The notes: generated from the letters alone by a model not told the origin. Shown: positions 55,059-64,000, counted from the stretch's first letter. The stretch is 64,000 nucleotides of DNA from Desulfobacterales bacterium (GCA_021737275.1 JAIPEE010000014.1:16975-80974); one strand, 5' to 3'. Program-made: numbers and translations.

Positions 55059-55948
55059 TGGCGCCCAATAAACGAATTGTTGTTTCCGCCTCTAGAAGAA
55101 CCGATATCCCCGCCTTTTATATGGACTGGTTTATGGCGCAGGTTGAAAACGGGGTTTTTGAAAACATTAACCCCTACAACTGCCATGTGTCCATCGTACC
55201 GGCAACGCCCAAGGCCGTTCACAGCATTGTATTCTGGTCAAAAAACTTCAGGCCGTTTATTGAAAAAAAATATGGTGAAAAGCTTTTAGAGATGGGGTTT
55301 AATCTCTATTTTAATTTTACCATTAATGCCGCTTCGTCTCAGCTTGAACCCCATGTGCCGCCACTTGATGATCGGTTTAGCCAACTTTCCTATCTTTCGA
55401 AAAACTTTGGCCCGGATAGCATAAACTGGCGGTTTGACCCCATCTGCTTTTATGTGACGGATGAAATTGTTGAAAAAAATAATCTTTCCGGTTTTGCCAG
55501 GATCGCCCGGCATGCAAACATGTGCAACATCAAACGTTGCATTTCTAGTTTTATGGATGATTATAAGAAAATAGGTAAAAGAACGGCCATGATACCCGGT
55601 TTTTCTTTTAGAGATCTTTCTGTTGAAAAAAAATGTGACATTGTGAAAAGCTTGAAAACAGAACTGGAAAGGTATGATATTGATTTAAGCCTTTGCTGTG
55701 AAAAGGATGTTTTAAAGGAACTTGGAGAAAATGCCGGTGTCGGTTCCGCATCATGTGTTTCCCATGATACGCTGGCCGGTCTTTATGAAAAAGATCTTTC
55801 ATTTAAGCGGGATACCGGTCAGCGGGTAAAAAGCGGGTGCGGGTGCAGTGCCTCTTTTGATATCGGGGATTATCAAAAACATCCCTGTTATCACAACTGC
55901 CTGTTTTGTTATGCAAATCCGGCATCACCGGAAGCCCGACACCACTAA
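55058..55948 (+). CDS. DUF1848 family protein
   Basis: 296 aa. The N-terminus VVSASRRTDIPAFYMDWF and motifs FWSKNFRPF, NFTINA and INWRFDPICF are typical of DUF1848. The C-terminus has CYHNCLFCYANP, a CxxxCxxC arrangement resembling a radical-SAM cluster site but at the wrong end of the protein. Function is unproven. It overlaps the previous gene by one base and is followed by the Dus gene after 10 bp. Confidence 0.87.
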   Translation: MAPNKRIVVSASRRTDIPAFYMDWFMAQVENGVFENINPYNCHVSIVPATPKAVHSIVFWSKNFRPFIEKKYGEKLLEMGFNLYFNFTINAASSQLEPHVPPLDDRFSQLSYLSKNFGPDSINWRFDPICFYVTDEIVEKNNLSGFARIARHANMCNIKRCISSFMDDYKKIGKRTAMIPGFSFRDLSVEKKCDIVKSLKTELERYDIDLSLCCEKDVLKELGENAGVGSASCVSHDTLAGLYEKDLSFKRDTGQRVKSGCGCSASFDIGDYQKHPCYHNCLFCYANPASPEARHH

Positions 55949-55958
55949 AAGACAGAAT

Positions 55959-56954
55959 ATGAAGATTGGTTCAGTCAAACTTTATAACAACACGGTACTT
56001 GCTCCCCTTGCGGGTATTAGTAACCTGCCGTTCAGATTAATCGCAAAGACATCGGGCTGCGGGCTGGTCTGTTCTGAGATGATTAGTGCCAACGGTCTTG
56101 TCCACGGATCGGTAAAGACAAAGAATATGCTGGCCACCGCACCGGAAGAGCGACCGGTTTCCATTCAGATTTTTGGTTCAGATCCTGCGATTATGGCAGA
56201 TGCAGCCAGGATTGTTCAGGATCATGGCGCAGATATACTGGATATAAACTTGGGCTGTTCCGTAAAAAAAGTAGTGAAAACCGGTGCAGGTGCAGCTCTT
56301 ATGCGAACACCGGATACGGCCGGAGCCATTTTCAATGCCGTGCGAAAAGCCATCACCATTCCCCTGACCATTAAAATAAGAACAGGATGGGACAAAACCG
56401 GTGAACAGGCCATGAATATTGCCCATATTGCAGAAGGTAGCGGAGTGGATGCCATTGCTGTTCATCCGAGGACGGCAGCCCAGCTTTTCAGGGGTGAAGC
56501 GGAATGGTCACTCATAAAACAAATTAAGAGCGCGCTATCTATTCCGGTTATAGGTAACGGCGATATTATAAAAGCGGAAGATGCGCTCAGAATGATAGAG
56601 GAGACCCGGTGCGATGCCGTGATGATTGGCCGTGCAGCGATAGGAAACCCTTATATCTTCACACAGATTACAACCTGTCTGAGTGGCGATCCCCTACCGG
56701 AGCTGACTCTCAGCCGGCAGTTTGAATTGATGAAACAATATCTTGTCGCATCAGTTGAGTATATTGGCGAGGCCCAGGCCTGCCGTATGATGAGAAGCCG
56801 CCTTGGCTGGTTTGTAAAAGGTTTGCGCAATAGCAGCAAATTCCGGGAAGCAATAAAACAAATTTCAACACAGAAAGAAGGGCTGAGCCTTCTTGATACC
56901 TATGAAGCAGATCTTTCCGGACTCGAGGATGAAAAGGGTGTTTCAGCCGGATAA
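55959..56954 (+). CDS. dusB: tRNA-dihydrouridine synthase (DusB type)
   Basis: 331 aa. Flavin TIM barrel with NTVLAPLAGISNLPFRL, CSEMISANGL, QIFGSDP, LDINLGCSVKKVVKTGAGAAL, KIRTGW, HPRTAAQLFRG, IGNGDI and IGRAAIGNP. The active-site Cys is in LGCSVKKV, at the usual place. It reduces uridines in tRNA. A longer open frame starts inside the previous gene; the ATG at 55959 fits the family N-terminus, though the ribosome site is weak. Confidence 0.93.
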   Translation: MKIGSVKLYNNTVLAPLAGISNLPFRLIAKTSGCGLVCSEMISANGLVHGSVKTKNMLATAPEERPVSIQIFGSDPAIMADAARIVQDHGADILDINLGCSVKKVVKTGAGAALMRTPDTAGAIFNAVRKAITIPLTIKIRTGWDKTGEQAMNIAHIAEGSGVDAIAVHPRTAAQLFRGEAEWSLIKQIKSALSIPVIGNGDIIKAEDALRMIEETRCDAVMIGRAAIGNPYIFTQITTCLSGDPLPELTLSRQFELMKQYLVASVEYIGEAQACRMMRSRLGWFVKGLRNSSKFREAIKQISTQKEGLSLLDTYEADLSGLEDEKGVSAG

Positions 56955-57045
56955 CATTGTTTGCAGATTGATATCATTATGTTATAAAACAGAACACAGA
57001 ACAATTATTTTTAGAATACGTTAAGATTAGTTTTATGAGGTTTAT

Positions 57046-57213
57046 ATGGCAAAGGATGATCAGGTTCTCAGGACGGCAAAGGAAATTGTTGTCAAGTTTA
57101 TTGAGACAGGCAGGGTTTCACCTACCGGGTTTGATGAAACATTTAAAAGCATTTACCGGTCGATTTCAGAAGCTGTTAACGAAATCACAACGCCTGAGGG
57201 TAAAGATAAATAA
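57046..57213 (+). CDS. 55-aa conserved-type small protein
   Basis: MAKDDQVLRTAKEIVVKF is followed by IETGRVSPTGFDETFKSIY and a helical C-terminus. GAGG lies about 6 bases before the ATG. Amphipathic helix pattern and high Lys/Glu content indicate a folded small protein. No function recognised. It lies between dusB and the aldehyde oxidoreductase operon. Confidence 0.65.
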   Translation: MAKDDQVLRTAKEIVVKFIETGRVSPTGFDETFKSIYRSISEAVNEITTPEGKDK

Positions 57214-57299
57214 ATATCCGGTGAACTTCAACGCCTTAAACGAAAGCGTTTTATCATAAGGAAAATCAATCAATAATAACGAAACTTATTATAATTTAA

Positions 57300-57328
57300 T
57301 TGACATTTTTCTGCAGGAATTTTAAAAA
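57300..57328 (+). promoter_or_regulatory. Possible sigma-70 promoter before the first AOR gene
   Basis: TTGACA and TAAAAA are 17 bases apart, ~170 bp before the AOR start. The -35 is perfect, the -10 weak. Confidence 0.35.
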
Positions 57329-57493
57329 ATTCAATGATGTATAAATTTTGACGCATTGATAAAGATTTGTGTGACGGTTTTTTATTTATCTGAAGGTGTT
57401 GCTTTTGAACAGAATGTATAGATTGATAAATCAGGATTTTATGGGTTGGGTTTTAAAATATGAGGCAATAAAATCAGGAGAAGGAGGACGCGT

Positions 57494-59257
57494 ATGAATC
57501 TTTATAAAGGTAAGGTGTTAATTGTAAACCTGACGGACAGATCCGTCAAGACGGAGCCCCTCCGGGAAGAGTGGAAAAAAGACTACTGGGGTTGCTGGGG
57601 CATGGCGCTTCGATATTTTTATGATGAAGTTTCACCTGACGTCGATCCGATGTCACCGGAAAATGCCATTGTTATTATGACCGGACCGCTTAGCGGAACA
57701 AATGCACCTTTAACCTCACGATTTTGCATGGTTTCAAAATCACCGAAGACCGGAACTGTTTTTGAATCCAATGGCGGCGGTTCATTTGGGCCTGAGCTTA
57801 AATATGCCGGATATGATGGTATTATTATCAGAGGTAAAGCCGATGGGCTGGTCTATCTTAAAATTGATGATGACAAGGTTAGCATAGAAGACGCAGCGCC
57901 CATGGCCGGCAAAGGAATCTTTGACACGGAAGTTATGCTCAGAGATGCTGTTGGTTGTCAGGAAGCTAAATCCTTGAGCATTGGTCCGGCAGGAGAAAAC
58001 GGCGTTCCTTTTGCCTGTGTCGGATCTGAGGCCTATCGCCAGCTGGGACGCGGTGGTACAGGCGCACTTTTCGGCAGTAAAAATCTGAAGAGCATTGTCT
58101 GCAGAGGTTCCGGCAGTGTCAGGGTTGCAGATATGAGCAAATACCTGGAACTGGTTAATAAATATAAAGAGACGGATGTCAAAACAGAAGATAATCTGTG
58201 GGCCAAAACAGATGGTACACCGCTTCTCATGGATGTTACAAATGACCTGGGCATTCATCCGACAAAAAACTTTACCTACGGGTTTGATGATAATGTCGCC
58301 GGGCTTAACTCTGAAGCCATGCAGGCCGCCAAAATTGGTGATCGAGCCTGTTCTTCATGCGTATTTGCATGTGGTAAGTATACCCATATTAATGGTGCGG
58401 AAATGGAGGGTCCGGAATATGAAACGCTGGTTCTGGGCGGTTCCAACCTTGAGATTAATGATCTTGAAACGGTTATCAGATTTAATCGTATTTGTGATGA
58501 TCTGGGAATGGACACCATCTCTTGCGGTAATGTGATCGGCATGGCCATGGATATGACAGAAAAGGGCCGGAAAGACTTTAATCTGAAGTTTGGTGATAAA
58601 GAAGCTTTTTTGAAGGTTATTTCAGAAATTGCAGAGCAGTCAACAGAACGCGGTAAGGATCTTGCGATGGGCGGCAGAGGACTTGCGGAGAAATATAATT
58701 CCGCTGATCTGAGTACGGAGGTCAAAAATCTGGAATTTCCGGCCTATGATCCGCGGGGAAGCTATGGAATGGGTATTGCCTATGCCACAAGTGAGCGCGG
58801 TGCTTGTCATATGAGGGCATTTCCTGCCTTTGATGAAGACGTTTTTGATCTTGATGGTGAAGCAGAATCAGTAGTTAACGGACAGAACTTTGCATCCATC
58901 AAATTCTCCATGTGTGTCTGTGATTTCTGGGGTACGGTTACGACAGATATTATGGCTGATCTTATGTCCGCCGGTTTGGGTGAAGAAGTTACTGCTGCTG
59001 AGCTGAATAAATCCGGTGAAAGAATCTGGAACCTGAACAAGCTGTTCAATATGAAAGCCGGGTTTACGGCAAAGGATGATTATATCCCTGAAAAGGTTAT
59101 GAACCAGCCCCTTGAAAAGGGTATTCATGCCGGTAAAGTTATGAGCACCGAAGCGTTTGAAAAAGCCAAGATAAAATATTATGAACTCCGGGGTTGGGAT
59201 GAGAATGGCATTCCTTCTCAGGATAAATTAGCTGAATTAGGTTTAAGTCAACTTTAA
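57494..59257 (+). CDS. Aldehyde:ferredoxin oxidoreductase, tungsten type, copy 1
   Basis: 587 aa, AOR family. N-terminal domain NLYKGKVLIVNLTDRSV and MTGPLSGTNAPLTSRFCMVS, then the cofactor region (GLNSEAMQAAKIGDRACSSCVFACGKYTH) with the [4Fe-4S] Cys motif CSSCVFAC, and the downstream Cys in CVCDFWGTV. Such enzymes bind a tungsten-bis-pterin cofactor and oxidise aldehydes or reduce acids at low potential; members also include the benzoyl-CoA reductase subunit BamB. GAAGGAGG precedes the ATG. The next gene encodes a four-cluster ferredoxin, the arrangement of AorB with AorA of Aromatoleum. The true substrate is unknown. Confidence 0.9.
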   Translation: MNLYKGKVLIVNLTDRSVKTEPLREEWKKDYWGCWGMALRYFYDEVSPDVDPMSPENAIVIMTGPLSGTNAPLTSRFCMVSKSPKTGTVFESNGGGSFGPELKYAGYDGIIIRGKADGLVYLKIDDDKVSIEDAAPMAGKGIFDTEVMLRDAVGCQEAKSLSIGPAGENGVPFACVGSEAYRQLGRGGTGALFGSKNLKSIVCRGSGSVRVADMSKYLELVNKYKETDVKTEDNLWAKTDGTPLLMDVTNDLGIHPTKNFTYGFDDNVAGLNSEAMQAAKIGDRACSSCVFACGKYTHINGAEMEGPEYETLVLGGSNLEINDLETVIRFNRICDDLGMDTISCGNVIGMAMDMTEKGRKDFNLKFGDKEAFLKVISEIAEQSTERGKDLAMGGRGLAEKYNSADLSTEVKNLEFPAYDPRGSYGMGIAYATSERGACHMRAFPAFDEDVFDLDGEAESVVNGQNFASIKFSMCVCDFWGTVTTDIMADLMSAGLGEEVTAAELNKSGERIWNLNKLFNMKAGFTAKDDYIPEKVMNQPLEKGIHAGKVMSTEAFEKAKIKYYELRGWDENGIPSQDKLAELGLSQL

Positions 59258-59292
59258 TTATTATAATCATCTTCAGGAGGGGGAGATAACTA

Positions 59293-59817
59293 ATGGAAAA
59301 AAATTTACTTGCAATACCCGACTTGTGTACAGGTTGTAACAGGTGTACGTACATTTGTTCAGCTCTTAAGGAAGGCCAATTCAGGCCGTCAATGGCCAGG
59401 CTTCATATCAATAACTTTTCTCTGAATGGCTATTCTGTTCAAAGTGTCTGTTTTCACTGTCCCAAACCGGACTGTCTGAAAGCATGTCCGGAAGAGGCTA
59501 TTTCTAAAAATGCAGAGACCGGTGTTGTACTGGTTGACCGTGAAAAGTGTACCGGCTGCGGTGAGTGTGTTACTGCATGTCCTTACGGTATGATCAATCT
59601 GGATGAAGAACAGCTGGCATATAAGTGCGACCTTTGCGGTGGCGATCCGTCATGTGTGAAAGAGTGTGAATTTGGTGCGCTTCTGTTTCAGGAACCTGAC
59701 AAGGATCTTCGTAAGTTGAGAGGCCAACAGATGAAACAGCGTGCTGAATCCGGAGAACCGGAAGACAAGCGTTATCAGCTTGGCAAAAGTATCATGGCTG
59801 CAGCACGGAAAGAATAA
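59293..59817 (+). CDS. Four-cluster ferredoxin subunit paired with AOR copy 1 (AorA-like)
   Basis: 174 aa with sixteen Cys in four groups: CTGCNRCTYIC, CFHCPKPDCLKAC, CTGCGECVTAC and CDLCGGDPSCVKEC, for four [4Fe-4S] clusters. AGGAGGGGG lies before the ATG. Size and cluster layout match AorA, the electron-transfer subunit of the Aromatoleum aldehyde oxidoreductase, whose copies polymerise into a filament. Probably carries electrons from the tungsten enzyme to a ferredoxin pool or other partners. A terminator follows. Confidence 0.88.
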   Translation: MEKNLLAIPDLCTGCNRCTYICSALKEGQFRPSMARLHINNFSLNGYSVQSVCFHCPKPDCLKACPEEAISKNAETGVVLVDREKCTGCGECVTACPYGMINLDEEQLAYKCDLCGGDPSCVKECEFGALLFQEPDKDLRKLRGQQMKQRAESGEPEDKRYQLGKSIMAAARKE

Positions 59818-60407
59818 AACCGAAACAGCTTTTTATGCAGTACAATAACACGTATCTTCTGCATAAATTTAACCTTTAAAAACACGGAACACACCAAATG
59901 TGTATTCCGTGTTTTTTTGTTTGGCCTTGGATCGGCAATCTGAATGGCCTCTGTTAGTTTAAGTTTCCATGGCCCTCCCTATCTATAGCTCATTACGCCC
60001 GGGTTAAAAAAATAACAAAACCGGAAACTGTTTCAAAAAAATCAACTTGAAATCACAGAAAAAATCACATAGTAATTATAACTTGTTGGCGTATATTTGT
60101 TGAAGAGCTGTTGGGAAGTAATGTGATCAGATTATTTATACTGCAAACCTCTTCAAACCACTAACCGTAAAAGATAAAAATTCTTCAAAATTTCTTTTAT
60201 GAAAAGAAATCACTTTCTGATTATCTTGCGGTTTAACCTTTTTATTGAGTAGTATGACTGACATGTCTGTGATGTGGAGAAAGTCCAAAACCACAATAAA
60301 TCCAAAAGCATCATATCGCCGGGTTGGAGCGATAATAATGTTTTAACCCGGAGAACCGGCTATATCAGAGATGAGTTAGCCATAACAGTTAAAAAGGAGG
60401 ATTTTTT
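59818..60407. other. Intergenic region between AOR unit 1 and lone ferredoxin
   Basis: About 590 bp. A strong terminator lies at 59878. Near the far end CGGGTT and AACCCG (60319-60355 approximately) form a 6-bp stem with a long loop, ~60 bp before the ferredoxin start. No remnant of an AOR gene was seen. A promoter for the lone ferredoxin should lie here but none is convincing. Confidence 0.4.
59878..59919 (+). terminator. Terminator of AOR unit 1
   Basis: AAAAACACGGAA pairs with TTCCGTGTTTTT, with an inner ACAC/GTGT stem and 5-base loop, ending in a T-run. It lies ~60 bp after the ferredoxin stop. Confidence 0.9.
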
Positions 60408-60923
60408 ATGGAGAAGATGTTACTTGTTAATCCGGATTTATGCACAGGGTGTAACCGGTGTGCATACGTTTGTTCAGGAACCAAAGAGGATCAGTTTCAA
60501 CCGTCAAAATCCAGAATTCATATTAACAATTTTTCAGCAAACGGCTATTCCGTACCCAGTGTCTGTTTTCATTGTCCTCAACCGGACTGTATGAAAGCCT
60601 GCCCGGAGGAGGCTATTATTGTTGAAAACGGTGTTGTGCTGGTGGATGAAGACTTTTGTACCGGTTGCGGCGAATGTGTGAAACATTGCCCCTACGGCAT
60701 GATTGCTCTGGGTGAAGATAACCTTGCTTTTAAATGTGATCTTTGCGGCGGTGATCCGTCATGCGTCAAAGAATGTGAGTTTGGCGCAATTGTTTTCCAG
60801 GAGCCGGAAGATGAACTGAAGGCATTAAGACTAAACCAGATGAAACAGCGTACTGAGTCCGGAACACCTGAGGAAAAACGTAATATGCTTGGTAAAAATA
60901 TCATGGCAGAAGCCAGAGGGTAG
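60408..60923 (+). CDS. Lone four-cluster ferredoxin (AorA-like)
   Basis: 171 aa with the same sixteen-Cys layout as its two neighbours (CTGCNRCAYVC, CFHCPQPDCMKAC, CTGCGECVKHC, CDLCGGDPSCVKEC). AAAGGAGG precedes the ATG. No AOR gene is attached to it: the next AOR gene starts 450 bp further on and has its own ferredoxin. It may be an extra electron-transfer subunit shared by both enzymes, or what remains of a third pair. Confidence 0.88.
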   Translation: MEKMLLVNPDLCTGCNRCAYVCSGTKEDQFQPSKSRIHINNFSANGYSVPSVCFHCPQPDCMKACPEEAIIVENGVVLVDEDFCTGCGECVKHCPYGMIALGEDNLAFKCDLCGGDPSCVKECEFGAIVFQEPEDELKALRLNQMKQRTESGTPEEKRNMLGKNIMAEARG

Positions 60924-61372
60924 AGGGTCGCGACGAGGCTTCGCTGGTTAAAGTGAATGTGATTCAACAGATAAAACGCTGAAATATCAAACAGATGCCT
61001 TTTTTGTAAAAAGATTTTTTTAAGCTCAACATCGGTAACTTTCACCTTGAATTAGTAAAAAAAAACAAATATGATTAAAACAATGTAATTTATGAATACC
61101 TTGCAGATATATTTTGTTCGCATATATCAGATATATCAGTAATTGCTTGAAATGGTTCATTCTGTTTGATATGTGTACAAAAGTACGTTTACGCTTTGGG
61201 GGTTATAAAAGGCAGTGTTTTTAGCAGGTTATGGTTTGATTTGTTATCGGGATAAGCTGTTTTATTGATTTTTTTTTTACCAAACTTAATAAAAAATATC
61301 GTAATTTGTTGCACGAATATAGTTGTATCTAACAGGTTGATCATATATTTTTTGGAGAAGGAGGAGAGCGTT
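60924..61372. other. Intergenic region before AOR copy 2
   Basis: About 450 bp, AT-rich. A 9-bp tandem repeat ATATATCAG occurs twice at 61122-61139. No convincing terminator for the lone ferredoxin and no clear promoter were found, although expression of the AOR gene must start here or read through from upstream. Confidence 0.4.
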
Positions 61373-63133
61373 ATGAATTTATATGCGGGAAAAGTATTGG
61401 TTGCTGATTTGACAAACAAGACAGTTTCAACAGAACCTCTTAAAGACGAGTGGCTGAAGGATTATGTCGGTTGTTGGGGCCTTGGACTTCGTTATTTCTA
61501 CGATCTGGTAAAAGCGGATGTTGATCCGTTGTCACCAGAAAATGTTATTATAATCATGACAGGGCCGCTGACCGGAACAAGTACTCCGCTATCAGCAAGA
61601 TTTGCCATGGTGTCAAAATCTCCGCAGACCGGAACCGTTTTTGAGTCAAACACAGGTGGCGCTTTTGCACCTGAGCTCAAGTTTGCCGGTTATGACGGCA
61701 TTATCATAAAAGGTAAGGCAGACGGTCTGACCTATCTCAAGATAGATAATGATAAGGTTTCCCTGGAAGATGCTTCGGAAATGGCCGGAAAAGGCATTTT
61801 TGATACAGAGAAACTGCTGAAGAATGCTGTTGATTGTCAGGAAGCCAAAACACTTTCTATTGGACAGGCCGGTGAAAACTGTGTTCCCTATGCATGCGTT
61901 GGCACGGAAACATACCGCCAGATGGGCCGTGGTGGAGGAGGAGCAATTTTTGGCAGCAAGAACCTGAAAGGGATTGTATGCCGGGGCACCGGCGGCATAA
62001 AAGTGGCAGATATGGGTAAATTCTTGAAATCGGTCAGAGGCTATCTTGAAACGAATGTTCTGTCTGAAGATAACCTCTGGGCAAAAACAGATGGTACGCC
62101 TATCCTGATGGATGTAACCAATGACATGGGCATTCATCCAACCAAGAACTTTACCTATGGCATCAATGAAGACGTTGCAAAAATCAACACCGATGCAATG
62201 AAAGAAGCAAAAATTGGCGATCGTGCATGTGCCACATGTGTTTACGCCTGTGGTAAATATACTCACATCAAGGGGCAGGAGATGGAAGGTCCGGAGTATG
62301 AAACACTGGTACTGGGTGGATCCAACCTTGGTGTAAATAACCTGGAGGCCATTATCCGATTTAACCGTATTTGTGATGATATGGGGCTGGATACAATTTC
62401 CTGCGGAAGTGTTATCGGTGTAGCCATGGATATGTCGGAAAAAGGCCGCAAGGATTTTGGTCTGAAGTTTGGGGATAAAGAGGAATATCTCAAAGCGACA
62501 GAGGAAATAGGTCTGCTGTCTACAGAACGTGGAAAAGAACTTGCTGCCGGAGCCAGGGCGCTTGCCAAAAAATACAATTCGGATGATTTAACTACAGAAG
62601 TCAAAGGTATGGACTTTCCGGCCTATGATCCACGCGGAAATTACGGTATGGGTATCACCTATGCGATGAGTGAGCGTGGTGCCTGCCATATGCGTGCGTT
62701 TACTGCTTTTGAAGAAGATGCCTTTAATATTGACAGTATGGCACAGGCTGTTATTGACGGGCAAAATGGTAACACGGCCAAATGGTCCCTGGGGCTTTGT
62801 GATGTCTGGGCAACCATTACACCTGAAATTATGGCTGATATAATGACAATCGGTCTTGGTAAAGAGGTTACTCCTGATGAGCTGAATATGGCCGGTGAAA
62901 GAATTTGGAATCTTACCCGTCTGTTTAACCTCAAAGCCGGTTTCACTGCTGCCGATGACAGGCTGCCGAAAAAAATGACCCAGGCGCTTCAGTCAGGCCC
63001 GAATGATGGTAAAATTTTTAGTGATGATGATTTTGCAAAAGCCAAAAAATTGTTCTACCAACTTCGTGGCTGGGATGAGAGCGGCGTTCCCTCTAAGGAA
63101 AAACTGGCGGAGCTGGGTTTGGACCAGCTTTAA
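61373..63133 (+). CDS. Aldehyde:ferredoxin oxidoreductase, tungsten type, copy 2
   Basis: 586 aa, paralogue of the copy at 57494 with long identical stretches. The ATG behind GAAGGAGGAG is used; the frame extends 36 codons upstream without a natural start. Key parts are MTGPLTGTSTPLSARFAMVS, the Cys motif CATCVYAC and a C-terminal region with GLCDVWATIT. The first copy has CVCDFWG at this last position, so one Cys differs. Its ferredoxin partner follows by 24 bp. Substrate unknown; AOR or BamB-like acid/aldehyde chemistry is possible. Confidence 0.9.
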   Translation: MNLYAGKVLVADLTNKTVSTEPLKDEWLKDYVGCWGLGLRYFYDLVKADVDPLSPENVIIIMTGPLTGTSTPLSARFAMVSKSPQTGTVFESNTGGAFAPELKFAGYDGIIIKGKADGLTYLKIDNDKVSLEDASEMAGKGIFDTEKLLKNAVDCQEAKTLSIGQAGENCVPYACVGTETYRQMGRGGGGAIFGSKNLKGIVCRGTGGIKVADMGKFLKSVRGYLETNVLSEDNLWAKTDGTPILMDVTNDMGIHPTKNFTYGINEDVAKINTDAMKEAKIGDRACATCVYACGKYTHIKGQEMEGPEYETLVLGGSNLGVNNLEAIIRFNRICDDMGLDTISCGSVIGVAMDMSEKGRKDFGLKFGDKEEYLKATEEIGLLSTERGKELAAGARALAKKYNSDDLTTEVKGMDFPAYDPRGNYGMGITYAMSERGACHMRAFTAFEEDAFNIDSMAQAVIDGQNGNTAKWSLGLCDVWATITPEIMADIMTIGLGKEVTPDELNMAGERIWNLTRLFNLKAGFTAADDRLPKKMTQALQSGPNDGKIFSDDDFAKAKKLFYQLRGWDESGVPSKEKLAELGLDQL

Positions 63134-63157
63134 TATCGATAAGGAGAAGAGAGTTAA

Positions 63158-63682
63158 ATGGGCGAAAAATGTTTAATTACTATTCCGGACCTGTGTACCG
63201 GTTGTAACAGATGTGTATATGTTTGTTCTGCACTGAAGGAGGGCCAGTTTTCTCCTTCAAAGGCAAGATTACATATTAATAATTTTTCACTTAATGGTTA
63301 TTCCGTACCCAGTGTCTGCTTTCAGTGCCCCATTCCGGACTGTTTGGAAGCATGTCCTGAAAAAGCGATTACTAAAGATGAGCAGACCGGCATTGTTCAT
63401 GTTGATGAAAACAGCTGCACCGGTTGCGGTAAATGCGTAACAGCTTGTCCCTATGGTATGATAGACTTGAACTATGACCAGGTGGCAACCAAATGCGATC
63501 TTTGTGGCGGTGACCCATCATGCGTGAAAGAGTGTCAGTTCGGCGCACTTCTTTTTCAGGAACCTGACAGGGATCTCAAGAAAGCCAGAAACTTTCAGAG
63601 AAGACAGCGCTTTGAAGGGCCGGTAGCTGAATTTAAACGCCATCAACTTGGTGAGAACATGATGGCTCAGGCAAGAGAATAG
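63158..63682 (+). CDS. Four-cluster ferredoxin subunit paired with AOR copy 2 (AorA-like)
   Basis: 174 aa, sixteen Cys in four groups (CTGCNRCVYVC, CFQCPIPDCLEAC, CTGCGKCVTAC, CDLCGGDPSCVKEC). AAGGAGAAGAG precedes the ATG. The C-terminus ends in a basic amphipathic segment as in its two paralogues. Likely the electron-transfer and possibly filament-forming subunit of the second AOR. A strong terminator follows. Confidence 0.88.
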   Translation: MGEKCLITIPDLCTGCNRCVYVCSALKEGQFSPSKARLHINNFSLNGYSVPSVCFQCPIPDCLEACPEKAITKDEQTGIVHVDENSCTGCGKCVTACPYGMIDLNYDQVATKCDLCGGDPSCVKECQFGALLFQEPDRDLKKARNFQRRQRFEGPVAEFKRHQLGENMMAQARE

Positions 63683-63704
63683 CCTTTATAACGATACAGT
63701 ACTT

Positions 63705-63749
63705 AAACACCCCCTGTGTTCACTTGTTAACACAGGGGGTGTTTTTTTT
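63705..63749 (+). terminator. Terminator of AOR unit 2
   Basis: AACACCCCCTGTGTT pairs perfectly with AACACAGGGGGTGTT around an 8-base loop and is followed by a T-run, 23 bp after the stop. Confidence 0.93.
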
Positions 63750-64000
63750 AACATCGCTTGCCCCCCCTGGCATACAATAACACACAGAAAAACAAAGAAA
63801 TTTGTTTTTTTAAGAGAGCTGTCTCTTCTGCTTTTGTAGTTGATATGTCGTGAAAAATATTATAACTAAAGTTTAGAGTTACAGCTCCACCTGGCATCTC
63901 ATTTTATAGGTGGATGATTTTTAACAATTTGCTCTTTTACAATTAACGGTGCACCCTTTACTACAGTCAGGTACAAAATGGCTCATTTGGCGGTTTGAAT
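63750..64000. other. Right-edge intergenic sequence
   Basis: About 250 bp after the terminator with no gene or clear site recognised. A short CCACC/GGTGG pair near 63894-63916 is probably fortuitous. Confidence 0.4.

Noticed and set aside
57035..57259. 74-codon frame overlapping the 55-aa gene
   Set aside because: Starts without a ribosome site; the frame beginning at 57046 has a proper site and protein-like sequence.
60274..60594. 106-codon frame starting before the lone ferredoxin gene
   Set aside because: Runs out of frame through a sixteen-Cys ferredoxin gene that has its own AAAGGAGG; no family features.
61122..61139. Two-copy 9-bp tandem repeat as a CRISPR or iteron array
   Set aside because: Only two adjacent short AT-rich units with no spacers; far too little for either.

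Overview
The window reads as a chromosomal segment of a strictly anaerobic, autotrophy-capable sulfate reducer of the Desulfobacterota (Desulfobacteraceae-like). This is inferred from gene content: a Tmc transmembrane redox complex with a tetrahaem cytochrome c3, a complete bacterial-type CO dehydrogenase/acetyl-CoA synthase cluster, a second CO dehydrogenase, tungsten-type aldehyde:ferredoxin oxidoreductases, many PAS histidine kinases and sigma-54 control. No rRNA, tRNA, CRISPR array, insertion sequence or prophage was recognised.

Layout. (1) 1-665: 3' end of a RACo-like ASKHA protein that continues off the left edge. (2) 730-12637, minus strand: a 12-gene array, probably one operon, read from a well-formed sigma-54 promoter at 12694-12709. 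Gene order in transcription is TusA-like protein, tandem Usp protein, tmcD, tmcC, tmcB, tmcA, then six genes of which five are signalling proteins (response regulators, a haem-c sensor kinase, REC-kinase hybrids). (3) 12933-14261, plus strand: the divergent PAS/AAA+/Fis sigma-54 activator. A second good sigma-54 promoter (14468) and a strong sigma-70 promoter (14885) lie between it and the acs genes. (4) 15183-24219: acsD-acsA-acsB-acsC-acsE, a terminator, then a DUF3786 protein. (5) 24521-30307: a 1006-aa membrane protein of unknown function and an orphan cooS, followed by a truncated outer-membrane protein gene. (6) 30761-38707, minus: RND tripartite efflux operon with its two-component system. 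(7) 39039-45790: DtxR-type regulator, feoAB, small Cys-rich proteins, an LbtU-like porin, a DUF2325 protein and a 53-aa Cys-rich protein. (8) 45897-48710, minus: HD-GYP protein, DUF1007 protein and NicO Ni/Co transporter. (9) 49031-57213: a 1394-aa PEP-synthase-like phosphotransferase, a GAPDH-like protein, a DUF1848 protein, a Dus tRNA-modifying enzyme and small proteins. (10) 57494-63682: two aldehyde oxidoreductase/four-cluster ferredoxin pairs with an extra lone ferredoxin gene between them.

How it fits together. The Tmc complex links the periplasmic cytochrome c3 pool to a cytoplasmic HdrD-like subunit, and CODH/ACS needs low-potential electrons plus Ni, Co and Fe. One sigma-54 activator gene sits between the tmc and acs operons with a sigma-54 promoter on each side, which suggests shared redox control. 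Feo, the DtxR regulator and NicO could supply Fe, Ni and Co. The AOR/ferredoxin pairs could exchange low-potential electrons with the same pool. The regulatory links are inference; the gene identities rest on motifs read directly.
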